A DNA stretch of 64,000 bases from Aestuariibacter salexigens DSM 15300 (lineage in GTDB: Bacteria; Pseudomonadota; Gammaproteobacteria; Enterobacterales; Alteromonadaceae), in NCBI RefSeq assembly GCF_000429145.1, contig NZ_AUBH01000001.1:124001-188000 (forward strand), given 5' to 3'. How positions within the stretch are numbered: position 1 is the stretch's first letter; the number at the start of each line of letters is the position of its first letter. The notes under the pieces are model-generated. The model was given only the letters and a program-made list of their open reading frames with translations, did not search any database and was not told where the DNA came from. Shown piece after piece: positions 25,330 to 34,904 of the stretch. Made by a program: the position numbers and the translations under genes.

Positions 25330-25854
25330 TTACACATTAATATCGGGGACGTTTTGCGCGTGGTTCAGGTATCTTGCTAACACGTAGAAGTAGTCTGAAA
25401 CACGGTTTAGGTAGGTCAGGCAGACGGGCGGGACAGGATGCTTATCGATTAATGATACCAGTGTTCTTTCTGCGCGTCTTGCTACGGTGCGGCACACGTG
25501 AGCCTGAGCAGCCTCTTTGCTGCCGCCGGGCAAAATAAATTTTGTTTGTGCTGGCAGCGTGTCCTCGTATTGGTCTATCCATGTTTCCAGCGTAGAGATG
25601 TCTTCGGCTTTAAGGCTGGTGGTGGCAGAGATAGCAAAGCCAATCTGGAACAGGTGGCGCTGGATACTCAGTAACTGTTCTCGTGGCTCTGTTAACGTGT
25701 CATGCAGTAAGCTGCCGAGCAAGCCTACGTGCGCGTTTAGCTCATCCAGGGTGCCATAGCATTCCAGCACGTCGGCGTCTTTGCGCATTCTGAGCACATC
25801 ATCGGCGTACACCTGGGTATCGCCTTTATCGCCGCCTCGTGTGTAAACCTTCAT
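25330..25854 (-). CDS. PduO-type cob(I)alamin adenosyltransferase
   Basis: A 174-residue four-helix enzyme that transfers the adenosyl group of ATP to cob(I)alamin, making coenzyme B12. The N-terminal ATP-binding loop (YTRGGDKGDTQV), the ECYGTLDELNAHVG segment, FILPGGSKEAAQAHVCRTVARRAER and YLNRVSDYFYVLARYLN are family signatures, including the conserved Arg and Asp residues. Start overlaps the csiV stop (TAATG). It is the last gene of the PilZ-mfd-csiV operon; the link to its neighbours is probably only positional. Confidence 0.93.
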   Translation of the reverse strand: MKVYTRGGDKGDTQVYADDVLRMRKDADVLECYGTLDELNAHVGLLGSLLHDTLTEPREQLLSIQRHLFQIGFAISATTSLKAEDISTLETWIDQYEDTLPAQTKFILPGGSKEAAQAHVCRTVARRAERTLVSLIDKHPVPPVCLTYLNRVSDYFYVLARYLNHAQNVPDINV

Positions 25855-27197
25855 TATTGCTCTTCCTGCGTTTCTTCTGGCTCAGGCGGCTCGTAGCGTC
25901 TGATTTGCACAACCATGCCAAACAGAGGGTGATCAAAATAATGTATCTGGGTGCTGATCACCCGCCTTAACTGATCAAACGGAAAGCTTTGCAAGCGAGT
26001 TTCAGCGCTGCCATCAACCTCTTCGGTCAGCGGTGCACGAAAATCCAATTTACTGTCGATGTGCAGATAGGGCACGCGATTGATGTATTGCAAAAAGACT
26101 TTAAAACGTCCGTCAATTTCCCAGATGGGCTGTCTGTCTTCGTCCGCATCTGTCGCGTCTGACTGTTCAGTATCGAGTAATTCCGGTGGCACATCTTCGC
26201 CTTGCGAGGCCAAAGCCAGACGAATCTTGTCGGTTAATGTCAGCGCTGGTGTCTGTGCAACGTTATCTTCTTCTTGTGGCTGATCCTGTATCTCTATCTG
26301 GGGTAGCTCAGGGGGGAGGGCAGTGCCATCGTCGGCAAAGAACATCGCGTAATCATTGCCAGCGAACAGTCGGAAGTCTCTTGCTCTGTCTCTATCAAAC
26401 AGGACCTGCTGACGCCAGCCGGTGTGAAGTAACGGCACGAGGTCGCGACTTCTGCGCATCTGAGTAAACAAGTCGTCCAGTTGCAGGCTGTCTGGGTGTA
26501 ACAGATATGGTTTAAGACTGTGTATCCACTCTACACCATAGGGCTTGACCGGCAATGCGTCGTGCAACAACCCGTAATCGTAGTCTGGCTCTGGCTCAAA
26601 GTAGGTGGCGGGCTTGGTGAGATGGCAGCTGTAATCTTGTTGGGCAAGTAGCTCAGGAATGTTGTTATCCACGTTTACCCATTGCCACCACGCATCATAA
26701 AACTGCTGCAAAGATTCAATACGCTGCTGCTCGATATCTGCCACGTCAGGTTCGACTGCCCCTGCAATTTCGTCATCACGCTGATCAACCTCTTTCAGTT
26801 GTGTCTTTACAATAACATCTGGTTGTGCAGACTCGTCCGTCTCTGGCAGTTGGCTAGCAATGTAGAGTTCATAATCAGCGAAAATGTCTTGCAGGCTTGG
26901 CAGTGGCTCTGGAGGCGTTTCACAGAGCGGCAGAGCCTGATGCAAAGTGCGGATATCGGGTGTTAGATAAGCAGTGAATAAATCCACCGTACGCGCAGTG
27001 TTAATGCTGTTTAGACCCGGTGCGAATCTTTCATTAAGAGTATTAGGGTCAAGGTTTCGCTTGAACAGTAATACTTCAACCTCGAACCACCAGTCGCGCT
27101 CTTGCGCCGTCGCTGCCGTTATCGGCATGAGCACTATCAGCGCTAATAACGTGAAGGCTAGGTGGAGACGTCCCCGTCGAGCGTATGTCACAAACAT
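25854..27197 (-). CDS. csiV: CsiV-family periplasmic protein
   Basis: A 447-residue exported protein: signal peptide (about residues 10-31, ending ATAQ) followed by RDWWFEVEVLLFKRN, the typical start of CsiV, and a C-terminal IDSKLDFRAP … YFDHPLFGMVVQIRRYEPPEPE. In Vibrio cholerae CsiV binds peptidoglycan, is secretion-dependent, and affects cell shape under D-amino-acid stress through LpoA. It is encoded just after mfd there as here (3 nt gap). The middle third is acidic and poorly conserved. Assigned on start and end motifs plus synteny. Confidence 0.8.
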   Translation of the reverse strand: MFVTYARRGRLHLAFTLLALIVLMPITAATAQERDWWFEVEVLLFKRNLDPNTLNERFAPGLNSINTARTVDLFTAYLTPDIRTLHQALPLCETPPEPLPSLQDIFADYELYIASQLPETDESAQPDVIVKTQLKEVDQRDDEIAGAVEPDVADIEQQRIESLQQFYDAWWQWVNVDNNIPELLAQQDYSCHLTKPATYFEPEPDYDYGLLHDALPVKPYGVEWIHSLKPYLLHPDSLQLDDLFTQMRRSRDLVPLLHTGWRQQVLFDRDRARDFRLFAGNDYAMFFADDGTALPPELPQIEIQDQPQEEDNVAQTPALTLTDKIRLALASQGEDVPPELLDTEQSDATDADEDRQPIWEIDGRFKVFLQYINRVPYLHIDSKLDFRAPLTEEVDGSAETRLQSFPFDQLRRVISTQIHYFDHPLFGMVVQIRRYEPPEPEETQEEQ

Positions 27198-27200
27198 CGA

Positions 27201-30200
27201 TTATGCGGCCCTTAGCTGCTTGTTCAGCGTATTAATCAGTTGTTCCGTCACCTGCAGCCTTTTCTCCGCTGAATCTGTTTTCTGAATAACTTTTAAACGT
27301 TGCGGCCCGTCGAACTTGTAACGCGTTGGCTCTTTCTGGATCATCTGAATGATAAAGCCCGGATCGACCTTGGTATTTTCAGTAAACTCAATGCTGCCAC
27401 CCTGTGCCGCCATGTCAATCTTGGCGATACCAATATGCTGAGCGCGAAGTTTCATATTAGCAATCTTGATAAGATTTTTGGCCGCATCAGGCAACAAACC
27501 AAAGCGGTCGATCAGTTCAATCTGGAAGCCATCAATGTCTTCCTTACTCTTACAGCTTGCCAGCTTTTTATACAGCGACAAGCGGGTATTGATATCGCCG
27601 ATGTAATCTTCGGGCAGCAGTGCTGGCAAACGCAGTTCTATTTCGGTCTGTCGCGATAATACTTCATCCAGCGCTGGTTCTTTGCCTTCTTTAAGTGCTT
27701 CAACCGCCTGTTCGAGCATATCCATATACAGCGAGAAGCCAACGCTAGCGATCTGACCGGATTGGTCGTCGCCAAGCAGTTCACCTGCACCTCGGATCTC
27801 CAGATCGTGGGTTGCTAATGCAAAGCCTGCGCCTAAGTCCTCCAGCGAGGCAATGGCCTCAAGTCGTTTCTGTGCATCCTTGGTCATACGCTTGGGGTGC
27901 GGGGTAAGCAGGTAGGCGTAGGCCTGGTGGTGCGAACGTCCGACGCGGCCACGCAACTGATGTAACTGCGCAAGGCCAAGATGATCGGCTCTGTCCATAA
28001 TGATGGTATTGGCCGACGGGACATCGATACCGGTCTCGATGATGGTAGTACACACCAGCACGTTAAAGCGCTGGTGGTAGAAGTCGGTCATTACGCTTTC
28101 CAGTTCGCGCTCGCGCATTTGTCCGTGGCCAACACCAACCCGGGCTTCTGGTACGATGTCGGCAATTTCCTGGGCGGTACGCTCAATGGTTTCCACTTCG
28201 TTGTGCAGAAAATATACCTGACCGCCACGTAAAATCTCTCGCATAATCGCTTCGCGGATGAGCTCTTTATTGCGCTGTCTGACAAAGGTCTTAATGGCCA
28301 GACGCTTGGCTGGAGGCGTGGCGATAATCGACAGGTCACGCATGCCGCTTAGCGCCATATTCAGCGTACGTGGTATGGGTGTGGCGGTAAGGGTGAGGAT
28401 ATCCACCTCGGCACGCAGTGATTTAAATTTCTCTTTCTGACGCACGCCAAAGCGATGTTCTTCGTCAATAATGACCAGGCCAAGATCTTTAAAGCGCATG
28501 TCATCCTGTATCAGTTTGTGGGTGCCGACCACAATATCCACTTTGCCGTCGGCGATCGCATCCGCCACGGATTTCTGATCTTTGCCTGATACGAAGCGCG
28601 ACATCACTTCAATTCTGAATGGCCAGTCGGCAAAGCGGTCGCGGAAGTTTTCATAATGCTGCTGCGCGAGCAGGGTAGTGGGGACCAGAATGGCTACCTG
28701 CTTGCCCTGATTCGCGGCCAGAAACGCGGCACGCATGGCTACCTCGGTTTTACCAAAGCCGACGTCACCGCATACCAGTCGGTCCATCGCCTGTGGACGG
28801 CCCATATCCTGAATAACGGCGTTAATGGCCTGTTGCTGATCAATGGTTTCTTCAAAGGGGAAGCTGTCAGCAAATGACTGATATTCTTCCCAGTTGATGT
28901 CGTAAGCATGGCCGGGCTTGGCCGCGCGCTTGGCATACACATCCAGAAGCTGGGCGGCGACATCGCGCACTTTTTCGGCCGCTTTTTTGCGGGCCTTTGC
29001 CCAGGTATCGTTGCCCAGGTGGTGTAATGGCGCATGGTCAACATCACCGCCGGTGTAGCGGCTAATAAGGTGTAATGAAGACACCGGCACATAGAGTTTT
29101 GCCTGTTTGGCATATTCAATACACAGGTATTCAGTAGTGACGCCGCCAGCGTCCAGTGTTTGCAGGCCAAGGTAGCGACCCACACCGTGATCAAGATGCA
29201 CTACGGGCTGGCCAACGGCGAGCTCTGCCAGGTTGCGGATCACCGCATTTTCATCGGTAGCCTGACGCTTATCCCGCAAGCGTCGCTGACTGACCTTGTG
29301 GCCAAGCAGCTCGGTCTCTGTAACAACCAGCAGTGGCGCGTCCGGCTGGCTGAGCATGAAGCTATGCTCGAGCGGCCCTATGGTGATGCCTATGCTTTCC
29401 TGACTGCCGATAAAGTCGCTAAAGGTGTCGAACAATTTGGGTTTGATGCCAGACTTTGCCAGTATCTCAAGCAGGTTTTCACGACGCCCTTGCGATTCGG
29501 TACAAAACAGTGTTCGTCCCTGTTGCTCTGATATCTCGGCCAATCGGGTTTTCAGACCTTGCAGTGGTGATGTCAGGCGCGCATTAAACGTGACGCCCTC
29601 AACCCGCTCAGTGGCGTACAGATGATGGCCAGGTTTTGACTCTTCAGCCTCGCTGCTCAGTGAAATACGTGGACAGTGTTTTAACTGGGCAAAAAGCTCT
29701 TCAAAACGCAAAAACAGATCTGCTGGCGGCAACAGAGGACGATTACTGTCGTAGCGGTATTGTTCATAGCGCTCGTTAAGGTCGGCCCAGTAAAATTCGC
29801 AGGCGTGTTTTAGGTCGCCATGCAGCATGAACAGCGTGTTGTCGCTCAGATAGTCAAACAAGGTTGCAGTCTGTTCAAAAAACAGCGGCAGATAATATTC
29901 GATACCACTGGGTAGTGAGCCGCGGTGGATCTCGTGATAAATGGCATCCTGAGAGGTAATGTTGTCAAACCGTTCAAGATAGCGCTGTCGAAACTGACTG
30001 ATCGCATCTTTGTCAGTAGGGAACTCACGCGCTGGAAGCAAACGTACTTCCTTAACACTGTCGCCAGAACGCTGGCTGTCTGTGTCAAACAACCGGATAC
30101 TTTCTATTTCATCGTCAAACAGGTCAATACGGTAAGGCTCATCGCAGCCCATCGGGAATAAATCGATGATACTGCCACGTACCGAAAATTCGCTGTGTCC

Positions 30201-30716
30201 GGTAACCTGACTGACGTGCAAATAGCCAGCACGCTCCAATTTTCTGCGAAATGCCTCGATGTTCAGACGTTGGCCGGTTTTCAGGAACAGTAGATATTTT
30301 CCCAGATAGTCAGTTGGCGCAAGCCGCTGCATCAATGTATTAACGGGTACGATGACCACGCTGTGCTGGTCGGTCGTCAGCTGATACAGGGTTTCCAGTC
30401 GCTGTGAAACGATATCCTGATGGGGCGAAAAATGGTCATAGGGCAGGGTCTCCCAGTCAGGAAATAACGTGATGGGTACCTTGCCTTCCAGAAAAAACGC
30501 AATGTCATGTTCAAGCTTAATTGCTGTCGGGGTATCCGCCGTGACCAGCACAACGGAGCCATCATGGGCGGTCACGCCATTGGCGATAGCCAGCGCCATG
30601 CTGCCACCTTTCAGATTACACCAATGCTGGTGATCGGCGATGGAGGGTGACGATGTCTGCGAAGCCGGCGCGGCGATGCGCGGCAATGTCGGAGAAAAAA
30701 TACTGCTTGTTGTCAT
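27201..30716 (-). CDS. mfd: Transcription-repair coupling factor
   Basis: A 1171-residue SF2 ATPase that removes stalled RNA polymerase at lesions and recruits UvrAB. Order: UvrB-homology region (GRRENLLEIL region downstream), RNAP-interaction domain (LAVGQPVVHLDHGVGRYLGL … YLCIEYAKQAKLYVPVSSLHLI), translocase with Walker A (VCGDVGFGKTEVAMRAAF), DEEHRFGV, TATPIPRTL, GRVGRSHHQAYAYLL, and the C-terminal TRCF domain. Length is normal. The start overlaps the PilZ gene stop by one base, so it is translationally coupled to it. Confidence 0.97.
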   Translation of the reverse strand: MTTSSIFSPTLPRIAAPASQTSSPSIADHQHWCNLKGGSMALAIANGVTAHDGSVVLVTADTPTAIKLEHDIAFFLEGKVPITLFPDWETLPYDHFSPHQDIVSQRLETLYQLTTDQHSVVIVPVNTLMQRLAPTDYLGKYLLFLKTGQRLNIEAFRRKLERAGYLHVSQVTGHSEFSVRGSIIDLFPMGCDEPYRIDLFDDEIESIRLFDTDSQRSGDSVKEVRLLPAREFPTDKDAISQFRQRYLERFDNITSQDAIYHEIHRGSLPSGIEYYLPLFFEQTATLFDYLSDNTLFMLHGDLKHACEFYWADLNERYEQYRYDSNRPLLPPADLFLRFEELFAQLKHCPRISLSSEAEESKPGHHLYATERVEGVTFNARLTSPLQGLKTRLAEISEQQGRTLFCTESQGRRENLLEILAKSGIKPKLFDTFSDFIGSQESIGITIGPLEHSFMLSQPDAPLLVVTETELLGHKVSQRRLRDKRQATDENAVIRNLAELAVGQPVVHLDHGVGRYLGLQTLDAGGVTTEYLCIEYAKQAKLYVPVSSLHLISRYTGGDVDHAPLHHLGNDTWAKARKKAAEKVRDVAAQLLDVYAKRAAKPGHAYDINWEEYQSFADSFPFEETIDQQQAINAVIQDMGRPQAMDRLVCGDVGFGKTEVAMRAAFLAANQGKQVAILVPTTLLAQQHYENFRDRFADWPFRIEVMSRFVSGKDQKSVADAIADGKVDIVVGTHKLIQDDMRFKDLGLVIIDEEHRFGVRQKEKFKSLRAEVDILTLTATPIPRTLNMALSGMRDLSIIATPPAKRLAIKTFVRQRNKELIREAIMREILRGGQVYFLHNEVETIERTAQEIADIVPEARVGVGHGQMRERELESVMTDFYHQRFNVLVCTTIIETGIDVPSANTIIMDRADHLGLAQLHQLRGRVGRSHHQAYAYLLTPHPKRMTKDAQKRLEAIASLEDLGAGFALATHDLEIRGAGELLGDDQSGQIASVGFSLYMDMLEQAVEALKEGKEPALDEVLSRQTEIELRLPALLPEDYIGDINTRLSLYKKLASCKSKEDIDGFQIELIDRFGLLPDAAKNLIKIANMKLRAQHIGIAKIDMAAQGGSIEFTENTKVDPGFIIQMIQKEPTRYKFDGPQRLKVIQKTDSAEKRLQVTEQLINTLNKQLRAA

Positions 30717-31327
30717 TACTCGTTAAGACCACCGTCCTGCTTGGAACGTTGTCGTAATTGCTGTGTTTGAAGATGAAGACTGGCGCGTACCAGCAGTTCC
30801 TGATCTAGCTCTCTGATCCGATTGAAAATGAAGCTGACGTGAAAACGTTCGTCGACACTTTCACAGCCTATCGCTTCGCCAAGGCAGTATACCGCAGAAG
30901 CTTCCTGAGTTAGAAAAATTTTAAGCTCGGCTTTGCTGCCTATTTCTATGGCCGTGGCACTATCTACAACCAAACCACCCCCACCGAAGCGAACTGTGGT
31001 GAACCTCGCGTCCTCGTCGTCTTGCTGTTGTAGAATATAGGACATGATGAGGTCAATTTTGCGTGACTGATGATTCAAAAAATCCACCAGTTCCTGAGCA
31101 TGATCGGCCAGTCCGCGCAGAGGTCGTAGTGCTTTACTCTCTACTTCGGAAAGCTCGCTGGCAATACGAAACGCATAAGGCATGGAAGCTTCCATTCCCG
31201 CCAGGCTGGGCATCATAAAATCATCAGGCAACAGCTTTACATTGACATTGAGCGAATGCGCAATCATGAAATATTCAGAAAACTGCTGTTGTTTCTCTGC
31301 CAGAGTAGGGCTGTCTGCGTCTGCCAT
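30716..31327 (-). CDS. PilZ-domain protein
   Basis: A 203-residue protein whose C-terminal half (FTTVRFGGGGLVVDS … LKIFLTQEASAVYCLGEAIGCESVDERFHVSFIFNRI) has the fold pattern of PilZ domains, with a helical N-terminal half containing ESKALRPLRG. The RxxxR and DxSxxG c-di-GMP motifs are not clear (VVDSATAIE is degenerate), so nucleotide binding is doubtful. ATG 31327 is preferred over a GTG 27 nt upstream because AGGA lies 5 nt before it. It overlaps mfd by one base, which makes it the promoter-proximal gene of the mfd operon. Confidence 0.7.
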   Translation of the reverse strand: MADADSPTLAEKQQQFSEYFMIAHSLNVNVKLLPDDFMMPSLAGMEASMPYAFRIASELSEVESKALRPLRGLADHAQELVDFLNHQSRKIDLIMSYILQQQDDEDARFTTVRFGGGGLVVDSATAIEIGSKAELKIFLTQEASAVYCLGEAIGCESVDERFHVSFIFNRIRELDQELLVRASLHLQTQQLRQRSKQDGGLNE

Positions 31328-31405
31328 AGGTGTCCTGAGTTTGCTTGTTACCACTTAAGCTTACACGTATTATGCGCAGAGCTTAATACTTCATATCGAC
31401 GGTCG

Positions 31406-32614
31406 ATGATGTTCACTCCCGTGTCGGCATTTATTGGGTTGCGCTATGCGCGCTCCGGTAAAGGCAACAGCTTTATTTCGTTTATCAATCGTTTTTCAGT
31501 CGCAGGGATTACGCTTGGACTGGCTGCGTTGATCACATCATTATCTGTGATGAACGGTCTGGAAGCACAGCTTAAGCAGCGGATACTGGGTTTGATGCCG
31601 CACGTGGTAACCACCGCCGGACAGGTTCCTGATATAACTGAAAAGCCATTATCAGATCATGTCAGTGATGTTTTGCCGTACATTGAGACAGAAGCCGTAT
31701 TGCAGTCTCGAAGTGGCTTACAAGGTGTCATGATCCAGGGGCTGGAAGTGCAGCAGACACCGCCCTTTGATTTATTGCGAAAACATATGGTGGCCGGCCA
31801 GCTGGATTCACTGAAAGTGGGTCAGTATCATCTGGTTATAGGACGACGACTTGCCACTAAGCTAGGACTGAATATTGGTGATCAGGTGCGATTAATAAGT
31901 GCCAGTGCCAGTACTTTTACGCCCTTTGGCAGACTGCCCAGCCAGCGCTTATTTACCGTATCCGCTATTTATGACATTGGTTCGGAATACGATGACAAAG
32001 TGGTGCTCGCCAACCTTGCTGACATTGCCCGCCTGCTGCGCTCACCACTTGAGAAGGTGCAACAGTCACGCCTCTATCTTAATGATGCGTTCGACTATCA
32101 AACTACTACCCAGTACCTTGACCGACAGAGCATTAACTATGTGAGTTGGCGTGACCGGCAGGGACCGCTATTCGACGCCGTTAAGATGGAAAAAAATATG
32201 ATGGCGCTGATGCTTATTCTGGTGATTGCCGTCGCCGCATTTAATATTGTGTCAGCGCTGGTCATGGTGGTGACCGAGAAGCAAAGCGACATCGCGATTC
32301 TACGGACGCAGGGCATGAGCCGTGAGAGGGTGATGGCCATCTTTTTAATCAACGGCTGTTATAACGGGCTGAAAGGCGCATTGTTTGGCTTGATAGTCGG
32401 ATTGTTGCTGGTCAGTCAGCTTAATAACATCCTTGCTCTGGCCGGCTCGCCCATAGCATTAGATGCCAATGGTTCAGGGTTACCGATAGATGTGCAATGG
32501 CATCAGATTGTTACCGTGACATTGTCATCGACGTTATTGTGCTTCCTGGCGACCCTGTATCCGGCGTATAAAGCAGTAAAAATTGCGCCCGCACAGGTGT
32601 TGCGCTATGAATAG
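31406..32614 (+). CDS. lolC: LolC/LolE-family lipoprotein-releasing permease
   Basis: A 402-residue MacB-fold permease. N-terminal FIGLRYARSGKGNSFISFINRFSVAGI, helix ALITSLSVMNG, a periplasmic domain of about 200 residues, then three helices (LMLILVIAVAAFNIVSAL, LFGLIVGLLLV, TVTLSSTLLCFLATLYPAY) and the C-terminal APAQVLRYE. In enterobacteria lolC is followed by lolD and lolE; here a phosphoribosyltransferase follows instead. So this may be a lone LolC, or a LolF-like fused permease whose ATPase is elsewhere. Divergent from the PilZ-mfd operon, matching the mfd-lol neighbourhood of E. coli. Starts at ATG 31406 or 31409. Confidence 0.88.
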   Translation: MMFTPVSAFIGLRYARSGKGNSFISFINRFSVAGITLGLAALITSLSVMNGLEAQLKQRILGLMPHVVTTAGQVPDITEKPLSDHVSDVLPYIETEAVLQSRSGLQGVMIQGLEVQQTPPFDLLRKHMVAGQLDSLKVGQYHLVIGRRLATKLGLNIGDQVRLISASASTFTPFGRLPSQRLFTVSAIYDIGSEYDDKVVLANLADIARLLRSPLEKVQQSRLYLNDAFDYQTTTQYLDRQSINYVSWRDRQGPLFDAVKMEKNMMALMLILVIAVAAFNIVSALVMVVTEKQSDIAILRTQGMSRERVMAIFLINGCYNGLKGALFGLIVGLLLVSQLNNILALAGSPIALDANGSGLPIDVQWHQIVTVTLSSTLLCFLATLYPAYKAVKIAPAQVLRYE

Positions 32615-32656
32615 CCATCATTATACTACGCAGCCCTTAGCCGGTTGGGGAATACT

Positions 32657-33211
32657 ATGCAAAAGACCTTTATAAGCGCTCAGTCACTGCTTGAAGATTC
32701 ATTCAGGCTTGCATCACAAGTTTACAAGGATGGTTTCAGACCTAATTTCATTGTTGGGATCTGGCGAGGTGGCGCGCCAATTGGTATCGCGGTGCAGGAA
32801 TACTTTGAGTACATGGATTCTCCCACTGATCATATCGCAGTGCGAACTTCCTCGTATTACGGCATTAATAAGCAGTCAAAAGAGATCCGTGTACACGGTT
32901 TGCATTACCTGATCGAAAACGCTAACGCGGAAGACAGTGTGCTTATCGTTGATGACGTGTTTGATTCAGGACGCAGCGTTGATGCGCTTATCAAGCAGGT
33001 CAAAAAGCAGACCCGCAAAAACATGCCTCACGACGTGCGTATTGCCTGTCCCTGGTATAAACCGAAAAATAATAAAACCGATATCGTGCCTCATTACTTC
33101 GTGCATGAATCAGATGAGTGGCTGGTGTTCCCGCATGAATTGTCAGGTCTGACAAAAGAAGAGATCAGAGAAGGTAAAACCGATCTGGCGAACGTCCTAG
33201 ATTTGTTTTAA
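32657..33211 (+). CDS. Phosphoribosyltransferase, hypoxanthine-type
   Basis: A 184-residue type I phosphoribosyltransferase with the PRPP-binding signature VLIVDDVFDSGRSVDAL, an N-terminal FIVGIWRGGAPIG loop and a central YYGINKQSKEIRVHGL hood segment. It looks like a purine (hypoxanthine/xanthine) salvage enzyme but is not Gpt or Hpt of E. coli, so substrate is open. ATG 32657 is chosen over an in-frame TTG 12 nt upstream; GGGGA lies about 6 nt before the ATG. Confidence 0.85.
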   Translation: MQKTFISAQSLLEDSFRLASQVYKDGFRPNFIVGIWRGGAPIGIAVQEYFEYMDSPTDHIAVRTSSYYGINKQSKEIRVHGLHYLIENANAEDSVLIVDDVFDSGRSVDALIKQVKKQTRKNMPHDVRIACPWYKPKNNKTDIVPHYFVHESDEWLVFPHELSGLTKEEIREGKTDLANVLDLF

Positions 33212-33300
33212 TTAACGATTATTTTCTTCAAGTATCAGGTCTCTCTATTCCACTGACGCAATCCCAAACAACATTCTCGTCGTCCCAGAGCACTCACGTC

Positions 33301-33320
33301 GTCCCCTCGCAAGAGGGGAC
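33301..33320. terminator. Convergent intergenic hairpin
   Basis: A perfect 8-bp stem GTCCCCTC/GAGGGGAC with a GCAA tetraloop, in the 126-nt gap between two convergent genes. The motif CGTCGTCCC occurs twice just upstream (33278 and 33297). No U-run. It may serve as a weak bidirectional terminator or belong to a dispersed repeat family. Confidence 0.45.
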
Positions 33321-33337
33321 CTCCAATACCGAAGAAC

Positions 33338-33994
33338 CTACTTCTTCTCCAGATAGTGTTTATCGTAAAACGTATACACCCAGCTAGGCTTGTAAATGAC
33401 CAGTAGTGTCATGGTCATGCCATTCAGCATGGCTTCCGGAAACAGCATAAGCGGAATAAGCACAAGATAGTTGTCCTGCACAACCGTCCAGCTATGTGCG
33501 CCGTCCAGAAAATAAAAACTGCCTAACAGTGCCATTTTCAGTGCGATCATCAGCGCCCCAGTGAAGAATGCGCAGACAAAGATGTACACAAAGAAATGAC
33601 GCGGTAATTTATGGAACGACAAAATGTAAATCAGGTAACTCAAACCGATTGGGGTGAGAACTCCCAGCAGACCATTTACCCCAAGCATGGTGAGGCTCTC
33701 CTTGCCGACCAGTGTGATCCCCAGTAAAGCTAATGACGCGCTGACGACTGCCATTCTGAAACCGAGCATCAGCGTAAGAGCGGTCAGCCATAAAAAATGG
33801 ACATCGAGTCCCTGATAAATTCCCGCTCGAAATAGCCACAAAAAGAATACTGATGCGGACGCGCCAAACACCAGATGCTGGGTGTGCTTATTGACTCGAA
33901 ATTGGTGCCAGTCAATCTGTCTGGCAACAGCAGTAAGCAAGCCACCAAACAGCAGCAATGACACGATTTGTAAAAGTGTCATGTCTGCCATCAT
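33338..33994 (-). CDS. CbiM-like membrane protein (energy-coupling-factor type permease)
   Basis: A 218-residue integral membrane protein with about six helices: LLQIVSLLLFGGLLTAVA, LVFGASASVFFLWLF, ALTLMLGFRMAVVSASLALLGI, LGVLTPIGLSYLIYIL, FVYIFVCAFFTGALMIALKM, LIPLMLFPEAMLNGMTMTLLV. The VNGLLGVLTP and PEAMLNGM segments resemble predicted CbiM-related permeases found as stand-alone genes in marine gammaproteobacteria. The metal-binding MHIPDG start of true CbiM is absent, so a cobalt/nickel role is not supported by key residues. Overlaps the end of xthA by one base. Confidence 0.6.
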   Translation of the reverse strand: MMADMTLLQIVSLLLFGGLLTAVARQIDWHQFRVNKHTQHLVFGASASVFFLWLFRAGIYQGLDVHFLWLTALTLMLGFRMAVVSASLALLGITLVGKESLTMLGVNGLLGVLTPIGLSYLIYILSFHKLPRHFFVYIFVCAFFTGALMIALKMALLGSFYFLDGAHSWTVVQDNYLVLIPLMLFPEAMLNGMTMTLLVIYKPSWVYTFYDKHYLEKK

Positions 33995-34800
33995 CAGGCT
34001 ACGGTCGCCCAGATGGGGGCGTGATCAGAGGGCTTCTCGATACCACGAAGTTCATAATCGATACCTGCATCGGTCAACGTACTGGCCAACTTCTGGGTGG
34101 TAAGAATAAGGTCAATTCTCAGTCCGCGATTATCGTCAAACCCACGTGAGCGATAATCAAACCAGCTGTACTGATCGTCTGTTTGAGGGTGTAACTGGCG
34201 GAAACTGTCTACGAAGCCCCAGTCCATGACGGTATTTAGCCACTCTCGCTCTTCCGGCAGGAAACTGCACTTGCCAGTGCGTAACCAGCGTTTCTTATTG
34301 TCTTCGCCGATACCAATATCAAGGTCTGTGTGCGAGATATTCATATCACCCATCAATACCACATGATCATCTGGATGATGATGCGTGTTGAGATGGGTCA
34401 TCAGATCGCTGTAAAACTTCTGCTTAGCCGGAAATTTCGTCTCATGACTTCTATTTTCGCCCTGTGGGAAATACCCGTTTAATACGGTTAGCTGTTCGCC
34501 CTTATCGTCAACAAAGGTCGCGATGAGCATTCTGCGCTGGGCGTCATCATCATCGGTTGGGAAGCCATAGCTGACGTTAACTGCCTCACGCTTGCTCAGT
34601 ATCGCAACGCCGTAGTGGCCCTTTTGGCCATGAAAATAGACTTGATAACCCATATTCTGCACTTCCTGAACAGGAAATTGTGGGTTATCAACCTTAATTT
34701 CCTGCAGGCCGATGACATCTGGCTGGTGCTTGTCGATAAGGGCTGTGAGTTGGTGTAACCGGGCACGAATGCCATTAATATTGAATGATACAAACTTCAT
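33994..34800 (-). CDS. xthA: Exodeoxyribonuclease III
   Basis: A 268-residue AP endonuclease and 3'-5' exonuclease of base-excision repair. Active-site motifs are present in order: [16 protein letters not shown] (metal-binding Glu), [21 protein letters not shown] (Asp/Asn), [19 protein letters not shown] and the terminal SDHAPIW (catalytic Asp/His). Length equals that of E. coli XthA. It shares one base with the downstream membrane-protein gene, so the two are co-transcribed. Confidence 0.96.
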   Translation of the reverse strand: MKFVSFNINGIRARLHQLTALIDKHQPDVIGLQEIKVDNPQFPVQEVQNMGYQVYFHGQKGHYGVAILSKREAVNVSYGFPTDDDDAQRRMLIATFVDDKGEQLTVLNGYFPQGENRSHETKFPAKQKFYSDLMTHLNTHHHPDDHVVLMGDMNISHTDLDIGIGEDNKKRWLRTGKCSFLPEEREWLNTVMDWGFVDSFRQLHPQTDDQYSWFDYRSRGFDDNRGLRIDLILTTQKLASTLTDAGIDYELRGIEKPSDHAPIWATVA

Positions 34801-34904
34801 TAATTAAATGTGCCTGAACGCATAGAGGATATATTTGAAGTCTATCAAAAACGCCAAATGGCGGTCCACATGGACCACCGTTAGGGGGACGGTTAAAATC
34901 TGGA

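Noticed and set aside
25107-25337. A 76-codon minus-strand ORF in the gap before the cobalamin adenosyltransferase
   Set aside because: It covers palindromic repeats, has low-complexity His/Thr/Pro content and overlaps the real gene's end.
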